Below are positions 48,616 through 63,672 of a stretch of DNA of 64,000 nucleotides, in pieces. The position numbers and the translations under genes were made by a program. The notes beneath the pieces are model-generated. The model had not been told where the DNA came from and did no database searches. It saw nothing but the letters and a program-made list of their open reading frames with translations. Positions within the stretch are counted from its first letter, which is position 1, and every line of letters starts with the position of its first letter. Source of the stretch: Sipunculus nudus (taxonomy: Eukaryota; Annelida; Sipuncula; Golfingiida; Sipunculidae); the NCBI GenBank assembly GCA_026874595.1, contig CM049306.1, positions 57,356,019 through 57,420,018 on the forward strand. Reading direction: 5' to 3'.

Positions 48616-50039
48616 AGTGAGAAACATGCAGAGGTCTGAAACCTTGATATCATGATATTGTCATTAAATGCTGCATGGTTTGTTGGTGGTTTGTTATTCA
48701 GCCACAGATGTTTCAGGTAATATTTTAATAACCCTGGTGTATTCTTGCTTGATTGACAGCTGATCTTTTGATTGAACTGCTCCACATCACCTGAGGCCTG
48801 TGGGTTTGTTTTGTGGGAACATGGATGGATTAGATGTTCTGATATACACACACCAAGCAACCATGATATTCTCTGGGCAGAAATGAATGCCAGCTTGTGG
48901 ACTTGTGTCACACCACAGATGCAGTGGACATATACTTCCTGGGAACTTTTATGCAAAAGTCCAAAATTAACACACTAACTAGGGATAAATAAATCACAGG
49001 AATATTTTAGTAACGTCCAGCAGTTGGCCACGGCCGTCATAGAATGGCTCCAATCTCAAACCAAAAATTCCTTCAACAGTTCTGTGGCTTTCGCCTGCCA
49101 TTAACTGGCTCTAACTTCACATATACAAAGTCCGCAAAGTTCTAACACTCATCATTTCTAAATAAACACTATCTCCTAGGACAAACTGCATCCTAATGCT
49201 GGCTTGACTAACAGTCCGCCTAGCGCAAATCTACATCACATGAAACGTCCTCTGCAGAACAATTCTACTCTCACTAAGTCCCCAGGGGGCTTTAGAGCCG
49301 GCTTTTATGTCAGGACTAGAATCAAAAAGTTTTTGTAACAAGTGTTCTTGAACCATCCACAAGGAAATCACCAGCTAAGCCTCCCAGAGGATCTAGACCT
49401 CCAGAATCTTCTGTCAGCTAATCATAACAAACAGTACGACTAGTAAGTTTCATCACTTAAACATTAAACTATCCCTCAGGCTTGCATATAATCTTTGGAT
49501 GAACACATCCTTTGATAAAAATAAAGACAACAACATTATTTACATTTCCCTGACTATGTTTTATTATCCTAGTATGAAGCTCTCATTTAACAAACTTTAA
49601 CTGGTTAATACATTTGTGTCACTTTAGGCATTAAAGTTAATGATTCAAATGTTTGTTCCCATGGCAACGCTGTTAAGATATATTTTGATAACTGTTTACC
49701 AATGCAAAATAGGTATTAGTTTGATTCAGTGAGAATTAAATTTCTCCCAACAAAGGAATATGTATAAATCTATGTAGAATTGAAACTAAGTGTCATAACA
49801 ACAAATATCAGTATATTTACACCTTGGCTATTAATAATAAGGATGTAATGCATATTGTATATAATCATATCTTCCAGAAATAAAACATGTGAACAGTTTG
49901 AATGGCTAGAATTCCAAAGTGATATTGGTGGTTGTTGATATATGTGGCAAGCTCACCAAACAGATAAAAAGCAGTTCTTAATTGTGGCACCCTTTCTCAA
50001 CATTTGTATCAAAGAAGCATTATCACAGCCTCAGATAGT
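48616..50039. other. non-coding, nothing recognised
   Basis: The longest minus-strand frame here (131 codons, 48561-48956) runs into the duplicated repeat and has no recognisable composition. Confidence 0.5.
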
Positions 50040-50380
50040 GAGTTTTGTTAACATGCTCTTTTGACTTAAAGCCAGGAGATAGTGAGTTCAAATCTTAACT
50101 GTGGCGATGAGACTTTCACATGAACCCCCACCTAGGGCGAGTACTCATCAGGCTTAATGGGAAGGCCATGCCCAACAGCTATGTTTCACTAACAAACAAC
50201 TGTGCCTTTCGGGGGTTCCTTGGTGGTTTGAGGATTACGCACCCAGGGCTTGCAGGTGCAGTAGTCACTGGGTCTGGTTAACACAAGGATAAAAAATGAG
50301 AGGAAGCGTGTGATACTGCCCAGTCATTTAGTCAGAAACCCAAATTGAATTCTGCAGATGTACATATACATAGTTAAGTC
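50040..50380 (+). mobile_element. SINE family A, copy 2 (older)
   Basis: Matches the 29.1-kb SINE through AAAGCCAGGAG, GTGAGTTCAAATCT (B box), GGCTTAATGGGAAGGC, a GGGGTTC block, GATTACGCACC, TTGCAGGTGCAGTAG, and the tail TCTGCAGATGTACATA. The A box is decayed and no target duplication is visible. Confidence 0.78.
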
Positions 50381-52249
<1,869 letters not shown>

Positions 52250-52470
52250 AGAGAGAGGCTACTCGCTGACCTTTATAATGTCAAGTACAGCAAGTAGAGC
52301 ATCACCGTCTAAAATAACATACTGCTTTTAAGAAGGACAAATGTTAATCATTGTGACATCACCAAAGTTAATGGCCTGACGTACTTGAAAAGTATACACA
52401 GTCTATACTCAGAGAAATCATCACTTTATCACAAGTCAGCACTGGTTTTGATCAGGTTGACAACAAATTC
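52250..52470 (+). promoter_or_regulatory. duplicated segment immediately upstream of exon candidate (possible promoter/5' UTR)
   Basis: About 220 bp shared with 47861-48085, ending about 17 bp before the ATG at 52487. Its place directly before the best exon candidate suggests promoter or 5' UTR sequence that was duplicated without the exon. It could equally be an unrelated dispersed repeat that happens to lie there. Confidence 0.4.
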
Positions 52471-52486
52471 AGAAATAAAAATCACA

Positions 52487-52618
52487 ATGTCGGCTCCTGA
52501 CACAGAAAAAATCCTCAAAGGCGAGGATGTTAACCAAAACAGCATCATGCTGGATAATCCTGGATACACAGAGTCTGTGGATGAAGATGGAAAGGATGAT
52601 CCTGAGAATGAGACTGAT
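52487..52618 (+). CDS. candidate first coding exon, 44 codons, acidic, product unknown
   Basis: ATG with A at -3 opens MSAPDTEKILKGEDVNQNSI, followed by an acidic stretch with MLDNPGYTES and ending DDPENETD. It then meets GTGAGTAGG, a strong donor, in phase 0. The peptide is hydrophilic and acidic with no signal peptide, as expected for a disordered cytoplasmic N-terminus of, for example, a membrane transporter or scaffold; this is inference and no family is recognised. The upstream 220 bp are duplicated at 47.9 kb without this exon. No downstream exon in a compatible phase is identifiable in the remaining 11 kb, so the rest of the gene would lie beyond the window. Confidence 0.5.
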
Positions 52619-53205
52619 GTGAGTAGGTCAAAGGTCACAGTCATGCAATCATGGGTTGACCTTTTAGTACCATTTTCCTGGTAAAATAATATATTTACTT
52701 TTAAAGTCCTGACCAGATTCTACAGATTTATTAATTAAATATTAGAACAGTCCTTACAAACTTTAGCATTTTAAAGAGACGTTTATAGTTAAGTAAAATT
52801 AAGCTTTCTTTTTATTCAATAAAATATTGCCATGCACATTAATCAAGCCTGTAGATTAATTAATTTTACAATGATATTGGAGCACATTTTTAAGAATGAA
52901 TTATTGATTAATTTCAATTATTTGCAAATATCCAGGCTGCTTTGTCAGAATAGTCACAATGTAGCAGACCCAGAGAAAAACTGTGAAAGAAGTGAAAATT
53001 TCATTTTGTATTGCTTTTCAAGGTCTGGTACCTATCATGGCTGTTTTGTGTGCAATGAAATGGACTGACAGGTCCATGGAGATTCCTGTGAGACATAGAT
53101 AGAATTCAGATGAAACAAACATGAAATTCAGCACACTCAAGACCCATCTTCAGTTTGTGGATGATCAGCCTTCAGCTAGGATCAGTCTTAGAATATTATC
53201 AACAC
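52619..53205. other. non-coding, nothing recognised
   Basis: Start of an intron if the preceding exon is real. Confidence 0.5.
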
Positions 53206-53880
53206 CTCGGTGCAATCTGTCTCTTAGCGATGCATCTTTAGTTCTATGAACAAGAGTGCACTTTTGTTTCTGTCACTCAGTTATGCATCTTCATTTCTTG
53301 AAATAAGTCTTATTTTTGGAGTGCTCTGTAGTATTGGTCATCCAGTGGAGCACCTTTAGTTCTTTGAACCAGAGTGCTTTTTCGTCTCTGTTACTCAATG
53401 ATGCACCTTTAGTTCTCAGAATTAGTGTGTCACTCAGTTGTGCATCTTTGGTTTCTTTGTATGAGTCTTTATTAACTGTGCACTAAAGTCTTTGCCATTC
53501 AGTGATGCACATTATGTTCTTTGAACCACAGTGCTCTTTAGTTTGTCACTCTGGTGCACCTTGTGTTCTTTGAACAAGACTACACTTTAGTCTCTGCCAC
53601 TCAATGATGCACCTTTAGTTCTTTGAACCAGAGTGCACTTTCATTCTGTATCACTCAGTAGTACAACTTGAATTCTCAGTAAAAGATTGCATTTAAGATT
53701 TTGTCACTCATTAAAGCACCTTGTATTTTTAAAGTAAGAGTGCAGTTTTAGTTTCTCTTAGTCAGTCTATGATGCACCTTATGTTATTAGAATCAGAGTA
53801 CTCTTTAGTCATTGTCATTCAGTGATGCACTTTGTGTTCTTAGAACACTAGTGTGCACTCTGTCACTTTGAGTTTAAATT
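53206..53880. repeat. degenerate minisatellite, about 55-bp unit
   Basis: Repeated variants of GATGCACCTTTAGTTCTTTG then AACCAGAGTGCACTTT and GTCACTCAGTGATGC through the interval, considerably diverged. Confidence 0.8.
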
Positions 53881-54613
53881 GAGCATAATCAGAATTAACT
53901 TTAGATTTGATGTAGTTCTGTTGTGACATGTTAATCAGTGTAGAAACGTTTTGTTTATCCTATCCTGCTGCCTGCCTGTAGATAACATTAGTACATAGAC
54001 ACAGGTGGACCCAGCTGGCTGGATCTGTTATTTATTAGAGTATACATGGACAAGGTGTTGTAGAGTATTTGAAAAGGTTATTAGATGAAAAATCAATAGA
54101 AAACTCGTTTAAGATAAAATGGAAGAATTTTTAACTGATGGTTTATGGCAGACTTGTCTTAGCCATGTTGTGAAGGTTACAGTATATTGATGTTATGGTC
54201 TTTGGACACCACACAGCTGATCATTGACCCCTGAAGGACACTGGTGGGTACAGTACTTGGTTTGGTATTTATGTCCTAGTCAGGCTATATGTAGATGTAT
54301 GATTTAGCTTTTACCTTGTGACATTACCCAATTTACATGCTCCAGAAAAATGTGAACTATGTCAAACTTAATGATATTTTTTTATTTGGACTAACTTGGT
54401 GGCACCAACATTGCATTTATTTCATTATAAACAGTCAAAACGTAATGATTGTACCATAGATAACATGTTTTAGGAATTATGGACCAAATGAGTTTTAATT
54501 GATTTTGCATGATCTATTAATCTTGTTTGTTGCTTGTCAAAAGCCACCATTTGTCTAGAATACAGATTGTTTGATAAGATGAATATAGAATAAATATATA
54601 TATTAATATATAT
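53881..54613. other. non-coding, nothing recognised
   Basis: No supported feature. Confidence 0.55.
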
Positions 54614-55522
54614 AACTAGAATACGGGTAGTCGACAAGTGACTACGTGTATCTGCCTAAATCAGAGTGGAACGGGTGAAGTGAGGCATGGATTGAGTGGC
54701 AAGGGGAAATAGAGTGAATTGTTGAATATAAGCATGGATGTCTGCAGCCAAATGGTGTATGTAGGTTGCGCCACCTACCACAAAATCCAGAAAGCCGTCC
54801 AAGTTGTTTACATATGCAAAATTTAAGGCAGATAAGTCAAACCACTACATGTATGTGAGTGATTTTAGCCCATGGCAGACAAACAGATGGACGCTGTGCA
54901 AAAATGGTTGCAGGTGGCGCCACCAGTTTTGCATATGATAAAGAGCTATGTGAGAACTATACACATGCAAAACTTTGGCCCAATCGGTCAAAGGGTTCCC
55001 AAGATATGAGCTTGGATGTCTGCTGCATAAACTAGAATGTAGGTGGCGCCACCTGTCATAAAATCAAGAGAGCTGTTGGGGATGTATAAACCTGCAAAAT
55101 TTTAGGCAGATATGTCAAACCACTGCCGAGATGTGAGTGATTTTATCCCATGGCAGACAAACAGACGGGAGCTGTGCAAAAATGGCTGCAGGTGGCGCCA
55201 CCATTTTTTGTGTTTGTTATAAAGCTCTCCAAGGGCTACATTTGTGCAAAAAAATTTTCCTGATTGGTCAAACGGTGCCCGAGATATGTGGGTTTATGTG
55301 TGGAAACAGACGCACAAACGGACGCAGAGCCCAGAGGAAAGGTCAGAGGTCAAAACAAAATTGGGTCACAGCAGTTCACATGTGCTCCGAACATAATCCC
55401 GGGTTTCATAAAATTCCGCCCAGCAGTTATGCAGGAGTTCTCCGGACACCTACGCGGCGGCAGCGGCGGCGGCGGCGGCGGCCTGAAGGGTATCCGCAAA
55501 ACTCTGTTTTTGCGGATACAAT
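54614..55522 (-). mobile_element. H1 element, copy 5 (reverse orientation)
   Basis: In reverse complement it begins ATTGTATCCGCAAAAACAG and ends with the CGACTAC hairpin then CCGTATTCTAGTT, with a short internal array. Its ends coincide with those of the four forward copies, fixing the element boundaries. The 163-codon frame at 55137-55628 lies in this repeat and is not a gene. Confidence 0.82.
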
Positions 55523-56510
55523 AATATATAATAAATGCAGATTAAGATTGTTACAGCACAAGATTCCAAGGGGGGTTAGAATGTCAAAGGTTACAAATTT
55601 GTTTCACATAATAACTCCAGTTGGATGAGATTGGTAGAGATTAGGTTTCACATAAACTTGTGTTACTTATCCTCTGTGAAAGAATAAAGTTTTCCCTTTC
55701 TATTCTACTATAGCAAATTTTTCTTCGATTAACTAATTATTACTATATCATTCTTCAAACTTGATATATTTGAAGGGACTAATGCATGTTCTGATTGCTG
55801 TAAAATACCTGGATTGTGTATATAATACATGTATAATATATATGTGTTCATAATTGAAGCAGCAACGTGTAGGCTTAATTTGGGTACTCTTAAAGTATCA
55901 TGTGTAAGGAAATAAGCCAAATGGCTGATTGCTTGGAACACTTTATTTAGAACCTTTTTGTTTGTGATATTCATCTGCTTGTCATTTTAGCGGGCTAAGG
56001 ATGCATTTGAAACTTGAGATGGATTTCAGGAACATTTTTCTGCATTGACAAAATGAAAGGTAGCAGTTAAATAACAAATGTATACAAACCTGAATGTGGT
56101 CCATTTGCGTATCAGTTTACAGTATCCTAAGTAAATATATAGTGATGTATCATCAATACCTGAGCCTGCTGGTAACAGTATATCTTACAGTGTTATTATC
56201 TTAACAACAGCAGGAAAATGATGTTAGGCCCGTCCAGCTGTGCCAGTATTTGATAAAGCATGCCGCAGTCTCCATGATGAGCCAGCAGAACTTGATGTAA
56301 CCCCTTTAGCCTAACAAAGTCAGTATTCCACTGAATATGGCACTAAAAGGTAATGTCTATAAAAATATCTGCTGAATTGGATGTTGTTTTCTGGGAAATA
56401 GGAAGAATATCCAATAGAAAAATGCTTTTGAAAGATGCCATGTGTTTACTACAGTGAATAGAAATTGTAGTAACTATTTTATTAAGGCTGACAGGCCCCT
56501 CTTTGTTCAG
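55523..56510. other. non-coding, nothing recognised
   Basis: No supported feature. Confidence 0.55.
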
Positions 56511-57290
56511 GTATAGCAGACTTTACAGACTTTAAGGTCCATCCTTGCACTGATCTGACAGACTTTCAGGTCCCTGCAGGTATTGGTATAACAGACTTTC
56601 AGGTCCCTGCTTGTATTGGTATGATTGACTTTCAGGTCCCTGCTTGTATTGGTATGATTGACTTTCAGGTCCCTGCTTGTATTAGTATGATTGATTTTCA
56701 GGTCCCTGCTTGTATTGGTATGATTGACTTTCAGGTCCCTGCTTGTATTGGTATGATTGACTTTCAGGTCCCTGCTTGTATTAGTATGATTGACTTTCAG
56801 GTCCCTGCTTGTATTGGTATGATTGACTTTCAGGTCCCTGCTTGTATTGGTATGATTGACTTTCAGGTCCCTGCTTGTATTGGTATGATTGACTTTCAGG
56901 TCCCTGCTTGTATTAGTATGATTGACTTTCAGGTCCCTGCTTGTATTGGTATGATTGACTTTCAGGTACCTGCTTGTTCTGGTATGAAAGACTTCCAAGT
57001 CCCTGCTTGTACTGGTATGATTGACTTTTTGGTACCTGGTTGAACTGGTATGACATACTTTAAGGTCCCTGGTTGAACTGGTAAGACAGACTGATTAGGT
57101 CACTGCTTGTACTGGTATGGCAGACTTTTAAAGTCCCTGTTTGTACTGGTATGACATACTTTTAGGTCCCTGTTTGTACTGGTATGACAGACTTTAAGGT
57201 CCCTGTTTGTACTGGTATGACAGACTTTAAGATCCCTGTTTGTTCTAGTATGATTGACTTTAATGTCATTGCTAGTACTAGTATGACAGA
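56511..57290. repeat. 33-bp minisatellite, about 23 units
   Basis: Unit ATGATTGACTTTCAGGTCCC then TGCTTGTATTGGT. The units are nearly identical between about 56600 and 56980 and decay on both sides. The unit is a multiple of 3, so an 11-residue repeat is open on both strands (IDFQVPACIGM on + and NHTNTSRDLKV on -). No start, splice or flanking evidence supports translation. Confidence 0.95.
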
Positions 57291-57544
57291 ATTACTCTAA
57301 TGTACATGGCATTACCCTCTTTAGAACCATTCACTACATGTTCATAGCACAAGTACTGATTGGAGCAATTAGAATTATTGCTCGGAGGAGGTCACTCTCT
57401 TGTTATCCAGCACTGATGGACAGTTCGTGTAAGACTAGTCTTCATCTGATTATTATGAAGCATTGAAAAGAACAGTTCATTCAGTACTACACAGATCATA
57501 ATTTTTTTTTTCAAATCATCAGTTTTGTACTGAGAATGATTATT

Positions 57545-57745
57545 TATTCAAATACATGTACCAGGCTTCAGTAGGAAGAAAAACTGGAGAGTCCAATAAG
57601 CTCAGGCCAAAATTCTTGAGAGTCACATGGAATTTTTTAATCCCAGTGAGAGGTGGTCTGTGTAAACATTTGAAGGGTTATGCAAAATTTAATCATTATT
57701 TAGTATTTTACATCATCATGGTATCATTTTATGATTACATATATT
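57545..57745 (+). repeat. diverged third copy of the 46-48 kb duplicated segment
   Basis: AAAACTGGAGAGTCC, AATTCTTGAGAGTCACATGG, ATTTAATCATTATTTAGT and CATCATCATGGTATCATTTT correspond in order to the 47.4-47.6 kb sequence. The segment is therefore a dispersed repeat family. Confidence 0.6.
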
Positions 57746-58104
57746 ATTTTTTGCCGTAATATGATATTCTGGTTAAAAGAAAATGGAAGGGTCCTTTTGT
57801 TAGTGAATAGTAAATTAAATTATCAGGGATTACCTTAAGACCAAGCTTTTATTTTTCCGGGACTTACACCAAACTTTTGTGCGTCTGATCTGCACTCGGA
57901 CTTCCAGATTAGGGTGTCCAAAATAGATTTTTGAGTATCACAGAATTTCCCCCTGTGTTCCTAAAAGCTCTGCATGTAGTAACAGATTCAGACATACGAT
58001 CCACGTGACACACAATTCATATGACATACAATCCACAAAATATTATTGATATGGCATAGAGCAATAAGAATTATTAAATTGGCATGTTTAATATTTTGTC
58101 ATTA

Positions 58105-58367
58105 GGCCAAAAGAAAATAAAACCTATGGTTCTCAGGCACTGCCCTCATCAATTTTAACCCCCGCAATAAAAAATTTTATTTTGATTTTCGTCTTTCTAG
58201 CAGACAAAATTGTACAATTTTTATAAGTTTTTCTTTGTAATGTAGTGCTTTTCCCTGATCATATGAAGACATTTATATCAAAACAAACAAAAAAAGGTTT
58301 AAAAAAAATATGCCCGCCTGCATTGATTTCTAAAAAAAGTGCCTGAGAACCATACCTTTTTTTGGCC
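58105..58367. mobile_element. Harbinger-like MITE, copy 2
   Basis: Ends GGCCAAAAGAAAATAAAACC and (inverted) GGCCAAAAAAAGGTATGGTT, both followed by GTTCTCAGGCACT. TTA duplicated at 58102-58104 and 58368-58370. Same family as 13734-14026. Confidence 0.85.
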
Positions 58368-58599
58368 TTAGGAATGGATTATATTTTGAGAGTTACACCT
58401 CAGTACCCAAATAGATAGTATAGACAACAGTGGGGTAATATATTCTTGGCAGATTTTGATTTTACCAGATGCACTCTTGTATCTGTAGGTTAATAGATCT
58501 ATATTTCAGCCAAGACCTTTCAGTGTCATATGAGATAGGGAATACAATGGCAAGGTGAACATGTATCAGTTACTAATCTCACAGTGACAAGTGTAACAT

Positions 58600-59870
58600 T
58601 TCTTTTTCTAAGGTCTGTGCTACATTTTCCACACACATTTGATTGCATCCACCCATATAAACTCTACTTATATAAGTACACAATAACTCAAAACATATTT
58701 TACAGATCTTACCAAACTTGACATGTACATAGAAATTGGTGAGACAACGAAGCCTATTTAAAATAGGGTCATGACCTTTACTAGGAGAGAGACCTTGACC
58801 TTGAATAGGTCTGTTTTGGCGGAAAATCAGACAAATGTCTATAAGAAATCTCAAGAAATCTTGCATGGTTTGATCCAAAAATCAACTTGACCTAAGATCT
58901 TGGATAGTGGTGTCATGTACCAGAAACCGGTGGCACCACCTATTATCCTTTTCTTGTTTCCGTGCTGTTTAATACCGCCATCATTGCCACTTAACAGTAC
59001 TGTGAGCATTACAAGTACAAAACTAATGGACAGATTTCTTTCATATTGTCCATATACATAGAGATGGGTTATGGGAAGATGTATATTAAATTGGGGTCAT
59101 GACCTTTCCTAAGAGAGTGGCCTTGACCTTGAATATTGCCATATATGGTGAAAATCACACAAAATCATAAATACATCTCAGTTAGGGATGCATGGATTGG
59201 TCCAAAAATCAAATTGTCCGTAGCTCTTGGATAGCTTTGTCATCTATAGAAGACAGGTGACGCAACCTTGTGTCCTTTTCTTGTTTTTGTGCCTTTTTAT
59301 ATCCCATTATTGCCACTTGACAGTACTGTGAGCATTATAAGTCTAAAACTAATGGACAGATTTGGCTGCAATTGTGCATATCTATTGATCTTGGATACCT
59401 CCATTTGTATTCAAGACTGGTGGCCATATCTGCAGTCCTAATTGTGTGGTGTCCATCCGTACGTTTCCTTTCGGTGAAAATTGCCCATATCTCTGGAGTG
59501 GTTCAAGGTATTGGTCTGAAATTTGGCATGTCTATACATCTTAGAAAGTTTTCTTGTACACCAGACAGGTGGCACCACCTACCTTTCCATTTTTGTAGAA
59601 TAAATAAATGCCCTTTTCTGAAATTGTGCATATTCATAGATCTTGGACTCCTCCATCTTGTACTCTAAGACTGATGGTGCCATCTGCAATCATTTTGGCT
59701 TGGCATCCATCTGTACATGTGCTTTGGGTGAAAATTGCTCATATCTCTAGAGTTGTTCAAGGTATAAGTCTGAAATTCGGCATGTCCACCATCTTGGAAA
59801 GTTTTCTCGTAAACTAGACAGGTGGTGCCACCTACCTTCCTGTTTCAGTAAAATGAATTAATGCTCTTTT
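58600..59870. repeat. diverged H1-related tandem region
   Basis: The left part has a period of about 325 bp (TTGCCACTT(A/G)ACAGTACTGT then GAGCATTA at 58985 and 59310; GGTCATGACCTTT blocks). The right part has a period of about 256 bp (GTGAAAATTGCYCATATCTCT). The motif GACAGGTGGCACCACCTACC and the neighbouring text are recognisably related to the H1 internal units. Element ends were not found. Confidence 0.7.
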
Positions 59871-61111
59871 CTCAAGAGTGATTCAACATATTGGCCCCCA
59901 TATTTGGTGAAAAAAACTTGTTTCTCAAGTTGATAGATGGAAGAAACCATAGTCACTGGCCAAGTGTCAGTATATGCTGCTGAAGATTGGGGGCCTATTC
60001 ATATGGGGGGGGGGGATTAATTGTCTGGGATACTGTGGCACTTGCATTGCCAAGAAATATCTAGTTATATAAAATGTAAGGGGTTTATTTTGAATACTTA
60101 GCTCTCCTGAGTCCTGGTAATTCAACCTTCCACCATCTGTCCCCCCCCCCCTTTCTCCATGCACTCACATCCAACCACACACACATCTACAGACACCTTA
60201 ACTTGATCTAGAACAACACTATACTGAAACTCCAAAGGAATAATGAGCATCAAATTTTTGTAAAGAACAAGAAATTATTTTTATAAATATTAAAAAGACT
60301 TCTTCATAAGGTTGCATAATTGTCATTTTCTGAATATATTTTTAAATTGCCAAAAGAAATTTGGTAAACCAAAAAAAACTCTGCAGCTTGTGTCTCATAG
60401 GTATATACGCTGTACATAATAACTCCTATGTGGCTGAATATGTGGTCGCTTAATGTGTTAACCCCTTTTCTAACTTGACTTAGGTCATTATTTCATCCAA
60501 AGGGAATTTTTTATACAGGAACCTCTGTATTGGTGATGATTCCAATTACAGTGACCCCCTATTATGTATTGACCACTGTAAAGTGATGGGTAATGTATTA
60601 AAATCCATGACACCAAGGAACATAGTGGGCTAGTGCTCTGGTACTGAGGTCAAATAATCCTGACCAATTGCACGTCTTTGAAGCATAGACTCAAGTACTG
60701 GTGGTGGTCTGCATATTGATATATTTAAAGGTACATACTCATTGGTAATAAGTTTTGTCTCCTTTCCTGCTCTTGGTTCTTTTTGGCTGACAAACCACTG
60801 TGGCATATGGACTTACTACCTCCAGTTTACCTGTTCTGTACATTGTTATGGTTCTGTGTGTGAGTAAACACGGTCTATGTGTATCTGTTTACCATAACTA
60901 GGGTGCATGACCAGAAGTCTGTTCTGCACAAATTCAGAAACTCCCAAACAAGAGGAAGAAATACAAAAAGAGAAATGCAGAAGAAACACTGGTTTGAACC
61001 TTTAAAGAGGTTCCATGGAGGGCTTTGCACTTGAGACATGAATATAAGCTAGTGTTCTGCACTCATGACACATGAAAGATCCATGAAGACATCTGGTTAT
61101 CTCTACCTGTG
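59871..61111. other. non-coding with short G and C runs
   Basis: G-run at 60005-60015 and C-run at 60141-60151. A TACAGGAACCTCTG stretch near 60517 resembles a lone Tigger-like end. No gene. Confidence 0.5.
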
Positions 61112-61279
61112 ATTATTGTATGAAAGTTGTAAACCGGCCGAATAATGCTTGGTCTGAAATGCCTGTTTTGTCCTACTCAGCTTGTTGTACCTGTCATAAT
61201 TGTATGAAAGTTGTAAACCGGCCGAATAATGCTTGGTCTGAAATGCCTGTTTTGTCCTACTCGCCTTGTTGTTTTTTTG
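61112..61279. repeat. 84-bp tandem duplication, two copies
   Basis: Two adjacent, almost identical units around ATTGTATGAAAGTTGTAAAC then CGGCCGAATAATGCTTGG, starting near 61115 and 61199. Confidence 0.95.
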
Positions 61280-63558
61280 CCCAAGCACATACCAACCTAG
61301 CATGAAAATGACGAAATAGCCATTCAAAATGGTGAAGTCTATGGTAAATGCCGATAATCCTAACATCTGGATCTGTGTTTAGCATACAAGTTTCAAAGTC
61401 ACAACAAATATGTCAGATACATGGTTTTCTAGCGGAGTTAAATAAAATAAGACACATTTGATAGGTATGTTTAATTCTCACTACAAGTCGAGAAGGATCT
61501 TTATAAATTATCATGATTGTGGGACACAGTACAAGCTTATTTCCACTCACTTACAGGGTCAAGCAAACATGTTTAGGCTTTTTGACATAAACTGCTTCAG
61601 CCAACTGAGCAACTTTGTATGTTGGTCATAATTAATCGGTAATATGCAATCGTAGATGCCTATAACAAGATTCAAAACAATATAAATAAATACAATCTTC
61701 TAGATTTGCTTCAGATAAGCCAACAGATATTCATTTATTATTGTTTATTGGTATTTTGATGAATAGAAACAACAGAAAATGTTAGTCCAGCTATCAACAT
61801 ATTTGAAGCTAATTAAGACTGCATTTGACTTCTATTTATAATTCTTAACAGTGGCAGCTTTGCTGCTAGGCACAGTTATTTAAATATATTTCTCAGACTG
61901 CATCTGTGATCTTAACCTGACATTTTGTCTGTATTGCTGTTGTATTGCTGATAATCAGTGTTAAACTTCATCACAATATCTATTCCTGCTATTGAATAAT
62001 AATGATTTAATATGAATGTATAACATTTAAGTGCATGAAATGAATTAGTAATAATTACTTTGGTATTTCTGTTGATTGCCATAAAAAAGTGTAGATAAAA
62101 ATTTCAAGTTCAAAAGTTTTCTATACTCATATATATTGTCTTCCTGGTCCCCAAAAGTCAGGTTTCTTTGTCAAATAAAAAGAGTCTCATAGTTTGAATG
62201 ATTGATTAGATTTATAAAGGTCAGACAGGCACTTCATATCAGGAGCCTTACAAAAAGTAGTAATCCTTGCGGCCACACAGCTGTGAACAAGGTGTTCTAC
62301 AGTGTCTGTACACATTTTACTCTGAATAATACAGTGTAATGTTTCAATCTGAGGTTTCCATGACTGGTTTTGTAAACCTGATGTCGCATATTACAGATAT
62401 TTACTAATGATAAAAACTAGTTGATGTTGTTGAGTGATGTGTGAGTATGAGATTTAGTCAAATGTCCCAGCAACAGATTTGACTTCTTTGTTTTTCCTGG
62501 CCCTGTGCATATATAAGCTGAAATCACTTTCAATCCAAGGAAAATTGTCTGTCAGCCACGGTGAAAAATTGTGGGGGACAGTAAAAAAGTTAATAACTCA
62601 TGTTCTTGTGGACAACCTGCATATGATTGCCATGAACACCGACCTAGTATGTAGCTCAGATCAATTACTGTTAATTCATCCAGTCAGTGGAAAGTATATA
62701 CATGCTTGATGTAATGCACATTTGAGCTATCTGGGTGCAGTATCTAGTACAAGGGACTATGTGTGGCCTTTTAGTCCGTCTGCCATAAGGAAGGAGGACT
62801 TCTAAAATGGTACAAGCCTGTCTCTCCATCCCTCTGTCTTTCCTGCTCCATCACTGATGCCACACTTTCCTAGTTAAACATATGGTGGTTGACTACATGT
62901 ATTTGAGCCTCTAGTCTAGCCCCTAGTTTTGGGGACAAGGGCTGTGTGTTAGCTAATAAAATATTCATGTATAATATATATGAAATAAAGTTGAAGATGG
63001 GCAGAGGCAGACAAGTAAGTTGTAAAGGGCATCCATCCTCATGACTTGTGATTTGAAAGCATTTTCTGGCCCCTGTATAATAACATATATCATTAATCAT
63101 ATGCTTACCTTAATTCTCATTCAATAGAAAGTGCCTCATACAAATTATGGTCCTTCCTTATAAAAATGTTAATAAAACATAATGAGAATGGTCTATGAAT
63201 CAATTGTACAACTGTGATTTATGGGATGTTTATAATCAAAATTTAACGTACAAAGTGATACTAGTACTTACTACATTGTGAAAGATTTATGCGTGCGATT
63301 CCGGATTCTTACAGTGAGTGATCTTTGCACACAGATTAAGATTGCGCAGAGTGCTGTGGCAGTGGTTAATAGTTAGTTTTCAGTCCATACGTACAGCATC
63401 AATAATTCCAGCCAGTTGAGTAGCTGCTCATGATTTATCTGTAGAGAATAAATCTATGATGTTTGATGTAGTGTTTATAGATGCAAACAATAAGAGCTCA
63501 CCCCTAGATGTAAAGATCCCTGTATTCATGTCACACCTGTATAAAAACAAACACAGCT
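61280..63558. other. non-coding, nothing recognised
   Basis: AT-rich, no repeat ends or gene-like frames supported. Confidence 0.55.
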
Positions 63559-63672
63559 GGTGTAACAGACCAGAATATCCCCCCTTGATTGTATACCTTG
63601 GTATAATCTGGCCCAGACCAAACTATACCCAGGCATAAACTTGGCAGGGGGTATAAACTAGCCTGTTACACC
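63559..63672. mobile_element. small TIR MITE, GGTGTAACAG ends
   Basis: GGTGTAACAGACCAGAATAT then CCCCCC at the left mirrors the reverse complement of the right end, GGTGTAACAGGCTAGTTTAT then ACCCCC. At 114 bp it is almost entirely inverted repeat. Target duplication not resolved. Confidence 0.72.

Noticed and set aside
48561-48956. 131-codon minus-strand frame
   Set aside because: Overlaps the duplicated segment, has no recognisable motif and no counterpart open frame in the other copy.
55137-55628. 163-codon open frame on the + strand
   Set aside because: It lies antisense within H1 copy 5 and the same residues appear in frames of the other H1 copies. It is a product of the repeat, not a gene.
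56507-57043. Repetitive 140- and 163-codon frames on both strands
   Set aside because: Both are produced by the 33-bp minisatellite, and open frames on both strands are expected when the unit is a multiple of three.
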